DNA of 64,000 nucleotides, from the NCBI RefSeq assembly GCF_963678635.1, contig NC_087066.1, positions 4,650,485 through 4,714,484 on the forward strand. Reading direction: 5' to 3'. The position numbers were made by a program, and so were the translations under genes. Numbering within the stretch: position 1 is the first letter of the stretch; each line of letters begins with the position of its first letter. Below the pieces are notes generated by a model. It saw nothing but the letters and a program-made list of their open reading frames with translations, ran no database searches and was not told the origin of the DNA. The stretch comes from Symsagittifera roscoffensis. Lineage: Eukaryota > Xenacoelomorpha > Acoela > Convolutidae. Positions 21,304 to 31,697 of the stretch are shown here, in pieces.

Positions 21304-24300
21304 ATGGCAGACAGATTCTGGAACTCCATGCCCGCGTCCCTGAAGAAGCCTACTCTTGATGAGCTGTACAGACGCCTGAGGGACCTGGATTATACCCAGA
21401 TAGACGAGAGAATGGCGGTAATGCTGAATGCCATCCTCCAGTTGGAAGACCAGGGTGAATGCAGGGAGTCTGCGACGGAGGCTGTCTTGATGATCGGCTA
21501 CACCACCGAGGGTATATCAAACCAATAACAGACCAGATGGTTGTCTTGGAATGTGGATGGAGGAGTAAGGGGTTTTGACTTGGCAAGGAATCCTGGCCTG
21601 AGTAACAATACCGAATATGGCGCAGGGGAATTCCCACTACCAAATAGGCCAACAGCAAGATCTACAGGCCAGAGCTCGAGTAAGGTGCTATCGATGACGC
21701 GAGCACAACAGACGACCGAGGCATATCCGGATCTTGGTGTTCTAAAGAAAGAGCTCGAGAAGACGCAGAAGGAAAGGAATGAGGCGAACCTCGATCGGGA
21801 TCAGGCAAAGCTGGATCGGGAGAAGGTTCAGCTGGAAAGGGACCAGGCGGTCAACGAGCGAGATCAGACTCTGAGGTTGCTTGAGATGCTAAAGGCTGAA
21901 CATAAGCAGAAGTTAAGGGTGCGGGAGAATGCCGCGAATTGTGAACAACTGAAGTCGGAGTTGGAGAGAATAGAAAAACGACAACGCGAACTTGACGCAC
22001 AGAAGGGAGCCAGGCCGAAGGAGCGAGTGGTTACCAGCTCGAGACCAGAGTCACGCATGGAGGTGGATGAAGTCCCCAGAGCAAGAGCACGGTTCAACCT
22101 TGACCGCGAGGCCCGAGAACACATGAGTGAAGGGTTGGAAGTCTGGATACCGAATGACGCAACGTCTTCCTTGCGTAGCCTAGAGACGCAACCCGTACGC
22201 CCACTGATGGATGTGGTGCTGCCGGGATATACCCCAACCTCGACCTCGAGTGACAGTCAGGTGAGCGGCGGCTCATCGCGTCTGAAAGAGCTGGGCGAGA
22301 AATTACGGCAGAAAAGTCGTGAAAGTTCGGTAAGACCGGAGCTTCCCCCAACTTGGAGGGAACAGCCGGTCAGGAGCGTCGTGATCTCGAGTTATAAGAA
22401 AAATACAGAGAAGAGGTACCACAGGCACAATCGGCTGGATTGGAGTGCGGAACAGAAAGCCAGGAGGGACTGCTTTCATGATGCAGCCTGGGTGGAGTAT
22501 CTTGCACCACCCCGTGTGCCAGAAGGTGCGGTCCACCTGATCATAGGGGACAGCCTGGTGCGGGTCTTGACCCGGATCCAGTCGCACTAGCAGACAGGAA
22601 TCTTGAGTTTCGCTGGAGCTGCCACGCCACAGATGTTGGCGACGCTTGAGATGCTAGGGATGACTAAAGTGTACACGGTGACCCTGATGATCGGGACTAA
22701 CGATGTATCAAGGGGAGAAGCGAGGAAAATAACGAGGCTGCACGACAAGATGAGCTGCCTTCTTGAGGAGCTGAGGATCCAGATGGACCCCATCCTGTTG
22801 ACGGTATGTACTGTTCCCTACAACATGACGTTTGATCAGCACGCCTTGGAGATGAACGAGAAGGTGCGGAACCTAAACAAGGTGATCCGAGATATCCACC
22901 GGAAAAGTGTGCTCCCTGTCAGACTGCTGGACGTGGCGGAGCGCATGGAGAAAAAGGAATTCCCTGAAGACACCTCCAATGATGGAATCCATTTCGATAG
23001 ACCAAGGGGAGCGGCGGAGTGGCTTAACGACGTCTTCCAAGAACACATAAACACGCTAGAGGCGGATCTGCTAGAGACAGCCCAATTCACATTAGGACCA
23101 CCTCCGAACCCACCATTCCTTGCCTCAAGGGCCTTGAATGGTCGCTTGGGACCGAGAGTTGACACTAGAGACAGTTCAAGGAGCAACCAGACCAGATTGC
23201 AGAGGGCCACGCCAATGGAATCTGAGGAGGTAACGTCATCAACACCTCCAGGCTCGGCGATATCCTCAGTGGTAGTGGCAGAGAGCAAGCGGGAAAAGAG
23301 GTCTATGGAGACCGCTCGCTTGAGATATCCTGAGAAGGTGAAAGGGCTGGACCTAGAGGGTTTGGAATGCAGGCTAGAATTGGCGGAGACCCTGGGGATT
23401 GAACGAGTGTCGCACGAGGATTTGAATAGGCATCATTGCGTGGACTGGTTGAAAGCACATGAGGCGCACTTCTCGAGAACGAAATTGATGGAGACCGCGG
23501 ATCTGACCGGAATTCCCACAAAAGCGATCATGGGACCCATTAACTACAGACCTCTCAAGCTGTTGGGGAGTCCTGGACTCATAGCAGAACCCCCCAAACA
23601 CCGAACGAGCATCGCCAGGATCAGGTTGGCAACCCCGGCACAGTTGAAGGTGGTGGACAAGCTGCTCAATCCGGGGGGAATGGAATTGCCAGATGCCGCT
23701 TACGAAGGCTCGAAATTGGCCGAAGATCCCAGGTACGGGAAGCCCTGTGGGAGCACCCAGCTGGCCAAAACCCTGGCAGTTTATGATAGAGCAGATCCAG
23801 CTGCTGCGAGAGTAGTCATTGTGGCGGGATCGGACTTCGAAGGAACGTCTCCCAAGTTGTTCTGGCCGGAGACTCTGATATACTCTTTGCCAGGAGCCGA
23901 ATTAAACCAGATGTTAACTCTGGTGGTGGCAATAAAGTCGGAGATGCCCTGTGAGCCTGAGCTGCTATTGTTTGCAGGAATGAATGATCACCTGCACGCG
24001 ATGGGACTTCTTGAGCAGCTGAAGGGCAATGAAATTCCGACATCGAGGAAGATATGAGAAGCCATTCAGGCGTTGTTTGCAGCGATGAATGAAGTGCAAG
24101 AGAATGTTGTCTCGAGATTTGGATCCAAGACGAAGGTGGTGTTCACCACATCCCCTGGATACGCGAATATGCCACCCGCCCTACAATTCGTGTACGCGGT
24201 CTTGATTCTAATAGCAGAGGGGAACGAATGGCGGATTCTAATGGCAGCCCCCAATCGGGAGTTGGAGCCATCGAACCTGAGGCTTCGCAAGTCAGAATTG

Positions 24301-26028
24301 GCGGCGGCATGGGCGGACATATCTCATGCACTGAGGGGCTTTTATGGACTAGCCGACATCCTGATCGTATTAGACGAGGTGCTCTTGCTAGAGATATCGA
24401 ACTTTGCCAGGCAACTTAAGTTCAGCCCAGTCATCGGGGACGATCACCCGGCGATAAGCCAATTGACGGCCAGCTTGTGGTTTCGGAGCATGGAAGTGAA
24501 GATCACAAATTCCACCAGCAAGTCTAGAGGTCCGAGTAACGAGAGAAGAAATGTGGCCGAGACGGAAAAGCAATTAGAGTCAATGAAATATCGCTTGACG
24601 CAAGAGAATGGCTCGTGGCCATTTTTGACACCAAGGCTGGAGAACGCCACGAATAAGACGAGGGAGGAAGCACCACCCCTCGTGAAACAAGTCTGGAGTT
24701 TTCTGGAGAAACAACTGGAGCTGGCCGAAGTAAGAGACATGACGGTGGCTAGATTTGTCTCGGCCGCCAATGAAGTGACGATTGGAGGGTTCTGGAGAGA
24801 GCACGCCAAGGGTGAGCTGAGGACTAGGAGGGATCATGAGATTCTCAAGTTCTTGAGTCCTTGCTGGGAGAAGGAATTCATGGCAGGAATGTTCGGCACC
24901 ACGGCGACTATCTTTGGAGCCTTCGTGCAGGAGATACTGGGCATGCCCATCAGCCTGCTCTTGGCTTTGTATCTGGTCTACCCCAGATACTTGTTCAATA
25001 TGGGCCCAGCATACATGTTTAGTCGAGGAGTAGAGACACTTCGAGTTGATGGGTATCTGGCACTATTACTCTTGACCCATGGGGAATTGGTGTCGTTTCA
25101 TCGATTGATGGAATATGGAGAGCCTCTGTCTATGGGGAGAGTCCACTCGAGCATTGAAACCTACTCCTACAAGTGTGCCGCAGGGTTGAAGACGTTGTTA
25201 GTGCAATACCTCATGATGCAGAATCGGCACATGACGGGTGAAGCTGAGAATCCAACCTCGAGAGAAGAATGGAAGAAGATGAATAGAGGGATGCCTCTGT
25301 TGACGGACCTATGCCTGGCAATGAGGTCGGACCCTATGGGGATAATCTGGGGTCTAGAGGAGGTGGTGACCTGCATTTATGGTCCAGCAGTGACGTACGC
25401 ATTCCCAGATCCCCTGGTGACAACGTATCGTCACTCTGTGACGCACTTGAGTCTTATCAGCATACTGGATGGGACGGCGCTCAATTGGTGTCAGCAGGAG
25501 GTGCTCAGAGCGCGAATGAGCAACACGGTACTCTTTGGAAGAGTGAAAGATGCCGAGCTGATAGTGTACAACTTCAGGGGGCAAATGCAATGTAGAATGG
25601 GAGGCAAGCGAGAGGGCCCCATCGAAACGTATCCCAAGTTTTGGAACTTGAACCCATTGACGGCAGACGGGCGAGAGATCTTGAGGATTCCTGCTTGGAA
25701 GGAATGCTTTGCACTAGTCAAGAGGGAGCTGGAGGCCATAATGGAGAAAGAAATCCTTCCAGCCGCCATGCCTGAGTTCCCGATAGTCAGGAGGATGACC
25801 TTGGGAATGAACAGTCCTTTGGTAGTTCCCTCCATAATGGCGAGGATGACGACGGAGGAAATGCAGAAGTATTTCACTGATGGCTGGGACCCCCTGTTCA
25901 ACGGCTACACGGCGGCGGTCTACTTCCATACTAGCGAGGCGAAGATAAATTCGTGGACGACGCAAGCGAAAAAGATGAGAGGTTCGCAGCCCCCCGGATA
26001 TGAGGTGCGAATGGATCTTGAGTCTTGA
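21304..26028 (+). pseudogene. ORF3 of family I, copy 2 (coiled coil and SGNH hydrolase; C-terminal half deleted)
   Basis: ATG at 21304, conserved with copy 4. The order is a helical N-terminus, a heptad-repeat coiled coil (about 21742-21994, with repeated DRDQ/ERDQ units), a Pro/Ser-rich linker, then an SGNH/GDSL hydrolase domain with block I GDSL (Ser 22552-22554), block II Gly 22615-22617, block III GTND (Asn 22699-22701) and block V DGIH (Asp 22981-22983, His 22990-22992). All catalytic positions are present. Such enzymes deacylate small esters or carbohydrates; the substrate is unknown. A second SGNH-like module follows (about 23810-24500). Stops: TAA 21526 (Glu in copy 4), TAG 22588 (Trp), TGA 24055 (Trp). 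At about 26009 the frame jumps to 3' UTR sequence matching copy 1 at about 7260, deleting 4.2 kb. No signal peptide. Confidence 0.8.
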
Positions 26029-26414
26029 GAGGGAAGGGGGGCTTGAGTGTGGATCCGGGTGAAACCTGGATTCATGAAAAAGAAATTTTAACGAATCAAA
26101 TATTGTTATTAATATACTATATTTACTATATAAATCAAAATGCTGCATGACAATTTCCTGATTGAATGGGACAAAAGAAATTTTAAATGATTGGCTTAAA
26201 AAGCGAGAATTCAAGGGTGCAGGTGTGTGCAGATTTTGATTGCTGTTTAGCGATAGTGTGAAAATTTTACATGGCCGTGAATTTTGGGGTGTAGATAAGC
26301 TTAAGTCTGCTGCAAAATTTCTGTAAATGACCACTGGCACTGTATCTTGAGCAACACTCGGTTTTCGGGGACTCACTGGCAGACGACAGCACGCGAAGAG
26401 GACATCGATCTCGA
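26029..26414 (+). other. 3' UTR of copy 2
   Basis: Noncoding, matching 7280-7665 of copy 1 base for base over most of its length. Antisense open frames here are shadows. Confidence 0.7.
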
Positions 26415-26426
26415 GTCCGGGGAGTA
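26415..26426 (+). other. 3' polypurine tract, copy 2
   Basis: GTCCGGGGAGTA immediately before the LTR, as in copies 1, 3 and 4. Confidence 0.75.
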
Positions 26427-27329
26427 TGTGCCAGTCGGTCATATTTGGAAGTTTGACCTTGAGAGAAGCAAAAAACACTTGATTTTGGAGTGAAATTTAA
26501 TTTTTCAACAATTCGATTGGAGCCTGTCATGCACAATTTTCTCGCGATAACTGAAAGTCGAAAAAGAGAATTCAGAACGATCGAGTGAAAATCGCGGGAA
26601 AGTTGCAAGATAAATCAGAAGGGAGTTGCCATTCGCAATTTCCGAGACAATAATAATCTAGAGTAGAGCTGTCCTATTTGAAATAGAAGACAGAGTGTTC
26701 CTGAGAACTGGACAATTATCCAACTGGTCAACTATTCGAACTGGACCAGAGTGAACCTTCGGTGGAAAGGTGGACAGCTTGAGTGTCCCAATGGTCCACA
26801 TAAAACTGCATTCTAGAGTACGAACTCATTCCTGTTGTTGAAACTGGCAAACATTAAACTCATTTAGTTACACTATTTAATTCTTGAGTTGCTTACCGAC
26901 TTAATTACTCCCAATTCTTGAGCGTGCTACAATGTGAATACCAATTTAAATTTCTAGAGTGTGTTTTATAATTGTTAGGTTGAGGTAAGGCGAGTTTTAG
27001 GTTGATCCATCTGAAATGGATCAAAGTTCCACTGTCTAATAAAAAGTAACTTAACGGATTGTTCCGAACCGGTTTTTAACGGCGTTCATGTATTTTGGGT
27101 ATCTAGAGACCTAAGTATGGGGACGTTCTTAATTCTAGAGTGGGGGATATTTTAGTAGTAGCCTTTAAGCTGTAACGGGTCGTAGTCTCATGTCACAAAC
27201 GAACCGAATTGGCTCCGACTGATTTGAGGTAGAAAAACACAAGAGATAGTGTCCCTGACTATTGAGCCAATGGTTATAGGGCCTATTTTTCTTAAGCCTC
27301 ATGTGTGACTGCAGTAGACGAATGTTGCA
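26427..27329 (+). repeat. 3' LTR of copy 2 (family I, 903 bp)
   Basis: Starts TGTGCCAGTC and ends GAATGTTGCA, so the usual TTACA end carries one change. It contains the family I stem-loop (27002-27024), AATAAA (27038-27043) and the GAG|GTAAGG donor-like site near 26983. It is followed by spacer and not by a truncated LTR or PBS. Confidence 0.85.
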
Positions 27330-27421
27330 AGCGCAGCTAATGTTATTCTTACCATTAGCTTACCCACACCGAATGTTCTTACCATTAGACTTACCCACAC
27401 CGAATGTCACATAGCTTTTTA
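27330..27421 (+). repeat. Rearranged spacer with direct and inverted repeats
   Basis: Between the copy 2 LTR and the copy 3 LTR. A 30/31-bp unit is repeated directly (27346-27375, 27376-27406), each with CTTACCCACACCGAA, a string also found after the internal PPT in pol. AGCGCAGCTAATGTT at 27330 is the inverse of a piece of the family II LTR near 27660. A perfect 13-bp inverted repeat (27401-27413 and 27420-27432) mirrors the first bases of the family II LTR. Confidence 0.7.
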
Positions 27422-27591
27422 TGTGACATTCGACCAGAATGTGAAAAATGCAATCTCTGCAGAATTCGAGTTTTTAGCAGCGAGGCTTCCGGATTGGTGA
27501 TTATTAAGAATTAAGAACGTTATTGGAACGATTGGCCAAACGGTGAGGACTGGAATATTCTGGTATTTTAAAATTTCAAAAATTCAATTTA

Positions 27592-27599
27592 TGACGTCA
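27592..27599 (+). promoter_or_regulatory. CRE-like site TGACGTCA in family II LTR
   Basis: Palindromic consensus site for CREB/ATF bZIP factors in the 5' third of the LTR, repeated at 51347-51354. Likely U3 enhancer by position; binding is not shown. Confidence 0.45.
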
Positions 27600-27740
27600 T
27601 ATTTCTGAGAAACGTCAGAAACGGCCATTTTGGCTAAAACAAGAAAGAAAAACAGAACAACATTAGCTGCGCTAACAACAACTACGAAATCGAGATTGGA
27701 AAACGACAACGAGTTACAGAGTAACAGAGAACACTCCGAG

Positions 27741-27772
27741 TTGCAACTATTGTGCCGCTACAATAGTTGCAA
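27741..27772 (+). other. Perfect 13-bp stem-loop in family II LTR
   Basis: TTGCAACTATTGT and its exact complement flank a 6-nt loop GCCGCT. The same structure is at 51481-51512. A second short hairpin (CCGTTG-CGAA-CAACGG) follows at once in the 5' LTR. Possible RNA structure near the transcript end. Confidence 0.65.
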
Positions 27773-28340
27773 GGCCGTTGCGAACAACGGTGAAGGGTGA
27801 AAGACGGCCTTCCGGATTAAGAAGAAATCAGGATTAACAAGCTTGATCCAGCAGATTTGTCAATCCGGAGGGGTAAAGGAACTGAAACTTTTATCCTGTT
27901 ACATAAACTTTTAGCTTCCTGTCATGTCCTGACTTGAATTTAATTAACATCTAGATTCATTTTGATAAGGATGAGAAGCTAGGAGTTGGGGGAAAGGGTT
28001 GATCCATCTTCGATGGAGATGATGAGTTTTATCTACTGAACAAAAACAATAGTAATATAATAAGTAGTAGCCCTGTTTTTAGGAGTGACCTCGTGGTCTG
28101 GGGATACTGAGGCCCAGCCATGAGCTCACTATTTCTGCATGTAATCTAGTTAATTTAAGTGTTTTGACCGAAGCCGAAAGCAGTAACGTTTTTGTCGACC
28201 CGATGTTAGAAAGACCACCGAAAAGTACTGGCTTGGTAGAGACGGTGAAAAGCATGCAAAGCTCTGTTTAGACGTTAGCCAGTCGTCTTAGGACCTAGCT
28301 TTATTTTCCGTCGATATGTACTTCCGGGCGAATGTTACAC

Positions 28341-28740
28341 AATTAACATCTAAATTCATTTTCAGACAATGAGAAGCTAGGAGTTAAGGGAAAGGGTTGA
28401 TCCCTCTTCGATGGAGATGATGATTTTTATCTACTGAACAAAAACAAAAGTAATATAATAAAAAAATTTTAGCCCTGATTTAAGGAGTGACCTCGTGGTC
28501 TGGGGATACTGAGACCCAGCCATGAGCTCACTTTATTGCATATTACTAAGTTAATTAGAACGTTCTGATCGAAGCCGGAAACAGTAACGTGTTTGTCGAC
28601 CCGATATTAGAAAGACCATCAAAAAAACTGGCTTTGGCAGAGACGGTGAAAAGCATGAAGAACTGTTTTTAGACGCTGGCCAGTCGTTTTAGAACCTAAC
28701 TTTATTTTCCGTAGATAGTTACTTCCGGGCGAATGTTACA
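28341..28740 (+). repeat. 5'-truncated family II LTR (400 bp) before the PBS
   Basis: Collinear with the 3' part of the full LTR (27943-28339) but roughly 10-12% diverged, much more than the two full LTRs differ from each other. Ends CGAATGTTACA just before the leader. The 3' LTR has no such extension. Confidence 0.8.
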
Positions 28741-28752
28741 TAGATGTTTTTA

Positions 28753-28767
28753 TGGCGCTCCTGGTTG
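28753..28767 (+). other. Primer binding site, copy 3
   Basis: TGGCGCTCCTGGTTG, 12 nt after the LTR end. Its first 12 bases equal the family I PBS. tRNA not identified. Confidence 0.6.
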
Positions 28768-29288
28768 TTATTCTTTTTAACATCATGACCGGCAGAACCG
28801 TTAACGAGCACTCCGCGCCGAGCGGATGCTCACATTAACGCCCTTATTAGGCCTAAACCGCCGGGGCGGAGGGGTTGTTCGGAGCGCGGAAGCCCTCCGG
28901 ATTACCGTGAATAGCTTTTTAACTTAGTTAAGACCGAAAATTCACGAACCAGGAAGGGTGGGGGGATCGGCCATTCCCTCGTTCCCTGAGAGGTTCGTGA
29001 CCAAAAACACTTAAAGCTATATATAAAACCAAACAAAAAGTAATATAGTACCCAAGAAAAACAAAAAACATAAAAAATAACCGAAAAAACCAAAAACAGT
29101 AAAAAAGTAAAAAATCAGTAGAAATCATCCCCCCAGACAAGATGTGATCCGACCCCCCCGTTTGTTGTTGATAGATATATTGTTGTTACAGGCATTTATA
29201 TCAGTCAAGATCGTTACGATCAGTTTTGTAGCCCGTTTGTGAGGCTTGTACTGTAGGGTTATTTGAGCACTTAAGCACGTTAATGATA

Positions 29289-30923
29289 AATTGCGCTCAA
29301 TCCGGAAGGGTCAGCTGATTTGCGCTCAATTCGGAAGGGTCTTGGGAGAAGACTGATCCGGCAAGCAGTACAAGGAGCAACAAGAAGAGGCTCAACGACA
29401 ACAACAATCGACTGTTGGGTATCGTTAACAAGTTTTGTATCCCTTTTGGTACAAAAATTAAAATAGTAATCTGTGGGGGGCTCGACAGTGCTGCACTGTA
29501 GTGACCCTTCACCGAACTGCGAATATCCGAGTTAAGCACCTTAATTCGGATATTAAACAAACCCGGAGGGGTATAGTATTACTATTATTATTACTTATAG
29601 AGCCTATATTAATAGTCTTATATCGTTTTTCAGTGAAAAACAACGAAAACAGACCGGTTGTTAGGGTCAAAATAGCGATATTTTGATCCCCCCACAAGTC
29701 GCGATTTTTGAGATATCGATAAATTTTGAAACGCAAAAAAAGCGCTAAAGTAGTGTGTTACATCGTTATTGCACTACCATAATAGATAGAACCGGTTAAG
29801 TTTAGTTCGGAAGTGGTTGGAACTATTTTGGAACCAAAAAACCGAATTTTCGTGATTTTTGAGAAACCGAAACACTAAAAATTCAGAAAATTTTTTGAAA
29901 TTTTTGAGTTAGAACAGTAAAAATAGTTGTTCGGACAACGTCCACTAGTGAATCTACAAGTTTTAAAACCCGCTACGCGAAAGCCTTCCCGGTTGCAGAG
30001 TAATCGAACTTAACGTGTTTGATTTGGTGGATTCATCAATCCGGAGGGGTACAGGTAGCATAGTTTTTTTGCAAATTTTTTCAACTAAAGCTTTTTAGAT
30101 CGGGTCTTTTGCATTGAACTAGAAGAGTATAAGCCTTCTGAGCTCGGATCAACCATTTTTAGGTCGAAAGGACCAGATTTGCGGAAAAAGTTAGGCGGAA
30201 CCTATAAGAGAGAAATTTCTTGACTTTAGAAAAAAGACGTTTTGGTTAATAACTTTGGAACTACTGGGCATATCGAGTTGATCTTGGTACCAATAGATCA
30301 GAAATTAGCTGAGCTTACTGATAGGGACAAAAGTTTTTCGGAAAAGTAAGCGTGAAAATTTTTTGAGATTGTTTTTAGCAAATTCCTCAATTTGGAAGGG
30401 TACACCCTTCACGTTTTACAAAATTTTTTTAGAAAAGCCCTTATACCCCTAACAAAAGGTAATAGCGGTTGAATAAAGTAACTTTAGGCTGTTCTAGACG
30501 AAAAGGTAAGGCTAAAGGCACAGCAAAAGCTTAAGCGAGCCGAAGTTAGGCGAGCGATAAGACCCTTCACCGTTAGTGTGAATTGTCAAATAAGAGGCTT
30601 AACTTCAATCCGGAAGGGTCTAGGAAAGTAGTGCATACCCTTCCTAATTAATTGAAAGAGCAAAATTGCATTGGAGAACGTATCCGGAGGGGTATAGGTT
30701 GAAAGAAGGAAATCTCCGAAAAGCTACTTTTCCCAATCCGGAAGGGTCAAACTTTTTTTCAAGTTAGGAGGGTTCCGAATCCGGAGGGGTCTTATAGTTG
30801 CTAATTCGGAGGGGTCCAAATCCGGAGGGGTCTTATATTAATTAACTCAGAGGGGTCCCAATCCGGAGGGGTCTAGATTCTGACAATCCGGAAGGGTCCT
30901 ATTTGTGCCAATCCGGAGGGGTA
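29289..30923 (+). repeat. Dispersed AATCCGGARGGGT motif cluster
   Basis: About fifteen copies of AATCCGGAGGGGT or AATCCGGAAGGGT and one-base variants, singly or in pairs, densest at 30600-30920. One copy is also in each family II LTR (near 27870 and 51602). Reverse-complement-like GACCCTTC strings occur between them, so pairing is possible. Confidence 0.7.
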
Positions 30924-31697
30924 TTATTTTATTAAAGGCCTTAGGTAGACGAAAAAAAGACTAAAAAGTGAGAGGTATTAGGTTATTAGCACACAGGCTA
31001 GCTATCAGTGACTGCACTGGTAACTTGCCTTTCAATAAGAACCAGACCAAAACAAAACAGATCCGAACTCGGATATTCGCGACACTAAGTCTAAATTATA
31101 AAGAGCGTGATTCATTGGTGTGGATTGTAACATAAAACGTTTTTGGGAAAAGTGACTGCCCTGAGGATTTTAGGGTCTAGCTCGGGCAGTCCGAAGGCAG
31201 ATAGGTAACACAGTACTCGGTGGGTGCAATAGCCGCCCACTTGAGAAAATTACTGCCTTCAAAGTTTTGTCTGTTTGGTGCAGCACCGAGCAGGGAAAGC
31301 TTTTTCTTTAAAAGACAAGTTCGACTATTGTACTGCGACCGACTAAGAGTACATTACACATACGTTTTTTTAGAGACATTCATATTCTGTCAATATATAC
31401 TTTTTTGTTTTTGATTTTAAGTCAACATAAACTGTGCTTGATTGGGTAGTGAGTACACTATCTTTTAAATTGACTGATAACATCATATTGTGCTAGTTTT
31501 CAAATCCTACCACCGATAATCGGTTAGTGTGAATAAATTTTATACAAACTGTACTCTGATAACATACAGGGATTCGTGGTCACTATTTAATAGAATCTTG
31601 TGAAAATTATTGTGTTGTGTCATTATTATTTTTAATAAAACTATAAGGTATCTAGCAATCGGGTTAAGTATAGGCATTAATAAGTGACAAATAGAGA

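Larger units (their letters stand above)
8595..27329 (+). mobile_element. Family I giant LTR retrotransposon, copy 2 (internally deleted)
   Basis: Runs from a truncated 5' LTR through PBS, leader, gag, pol and ORF3 to a 3' LTR. The 5' truncated LTR (8595-9125) matches its own 3' LTR closely (about 97% by eye), better than it matches the adjacent copy 1 LTR, so it is this copy's 5' end. About 4.2 kb of ORF3 is missing compared with copy 1, which explains the 18.7 kb length. Several stops and at least one frameshift in gag-pol make it non-autonomous. Confidence 0.85.
27422..28339 (+). repeat. 5' LTR of copy 3 (family II, 918 bp)
   Basis: Begins TGTGACATTCG and ends CGAATGTTACA; the ends are near-perfect inverted repeats of each other. 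Near identical to 51177-52080. It holds a consensus CRE (TGACGTCA, 27592-27599), a 13-bp perfect stem-loop (27741-27772) and the hairpin near 27998-28022 related to the family I LTR stem-loop. No clear AATAAA. Confidence 0.9.
28741..31697 (+). other. 5' leader of copy 3
   Basis: A 2.96 kb noncoding leader with the PBS, a GC-rich segment, a CCGTGAATAGCTTTTTAA string near 28904-28921, an A-rich CAAAAA tract (about 28981-29125) and a field of scattered GGARGGGT motifs (29289-30923). An AAG|GTAAGG at about 30507 is a possible splice donor for ORF3 mRNA. Short open frames within are not convincing. Confidence 0.7.

Noticed and set aside
21304-26028. ORF3 as a classical retroviral envelope gene
   Set aside because: No signal peptide, furin-type site or C-terminal membrane anchor; the content is coiled coil, hydrolase-like folds and Cys motifs.
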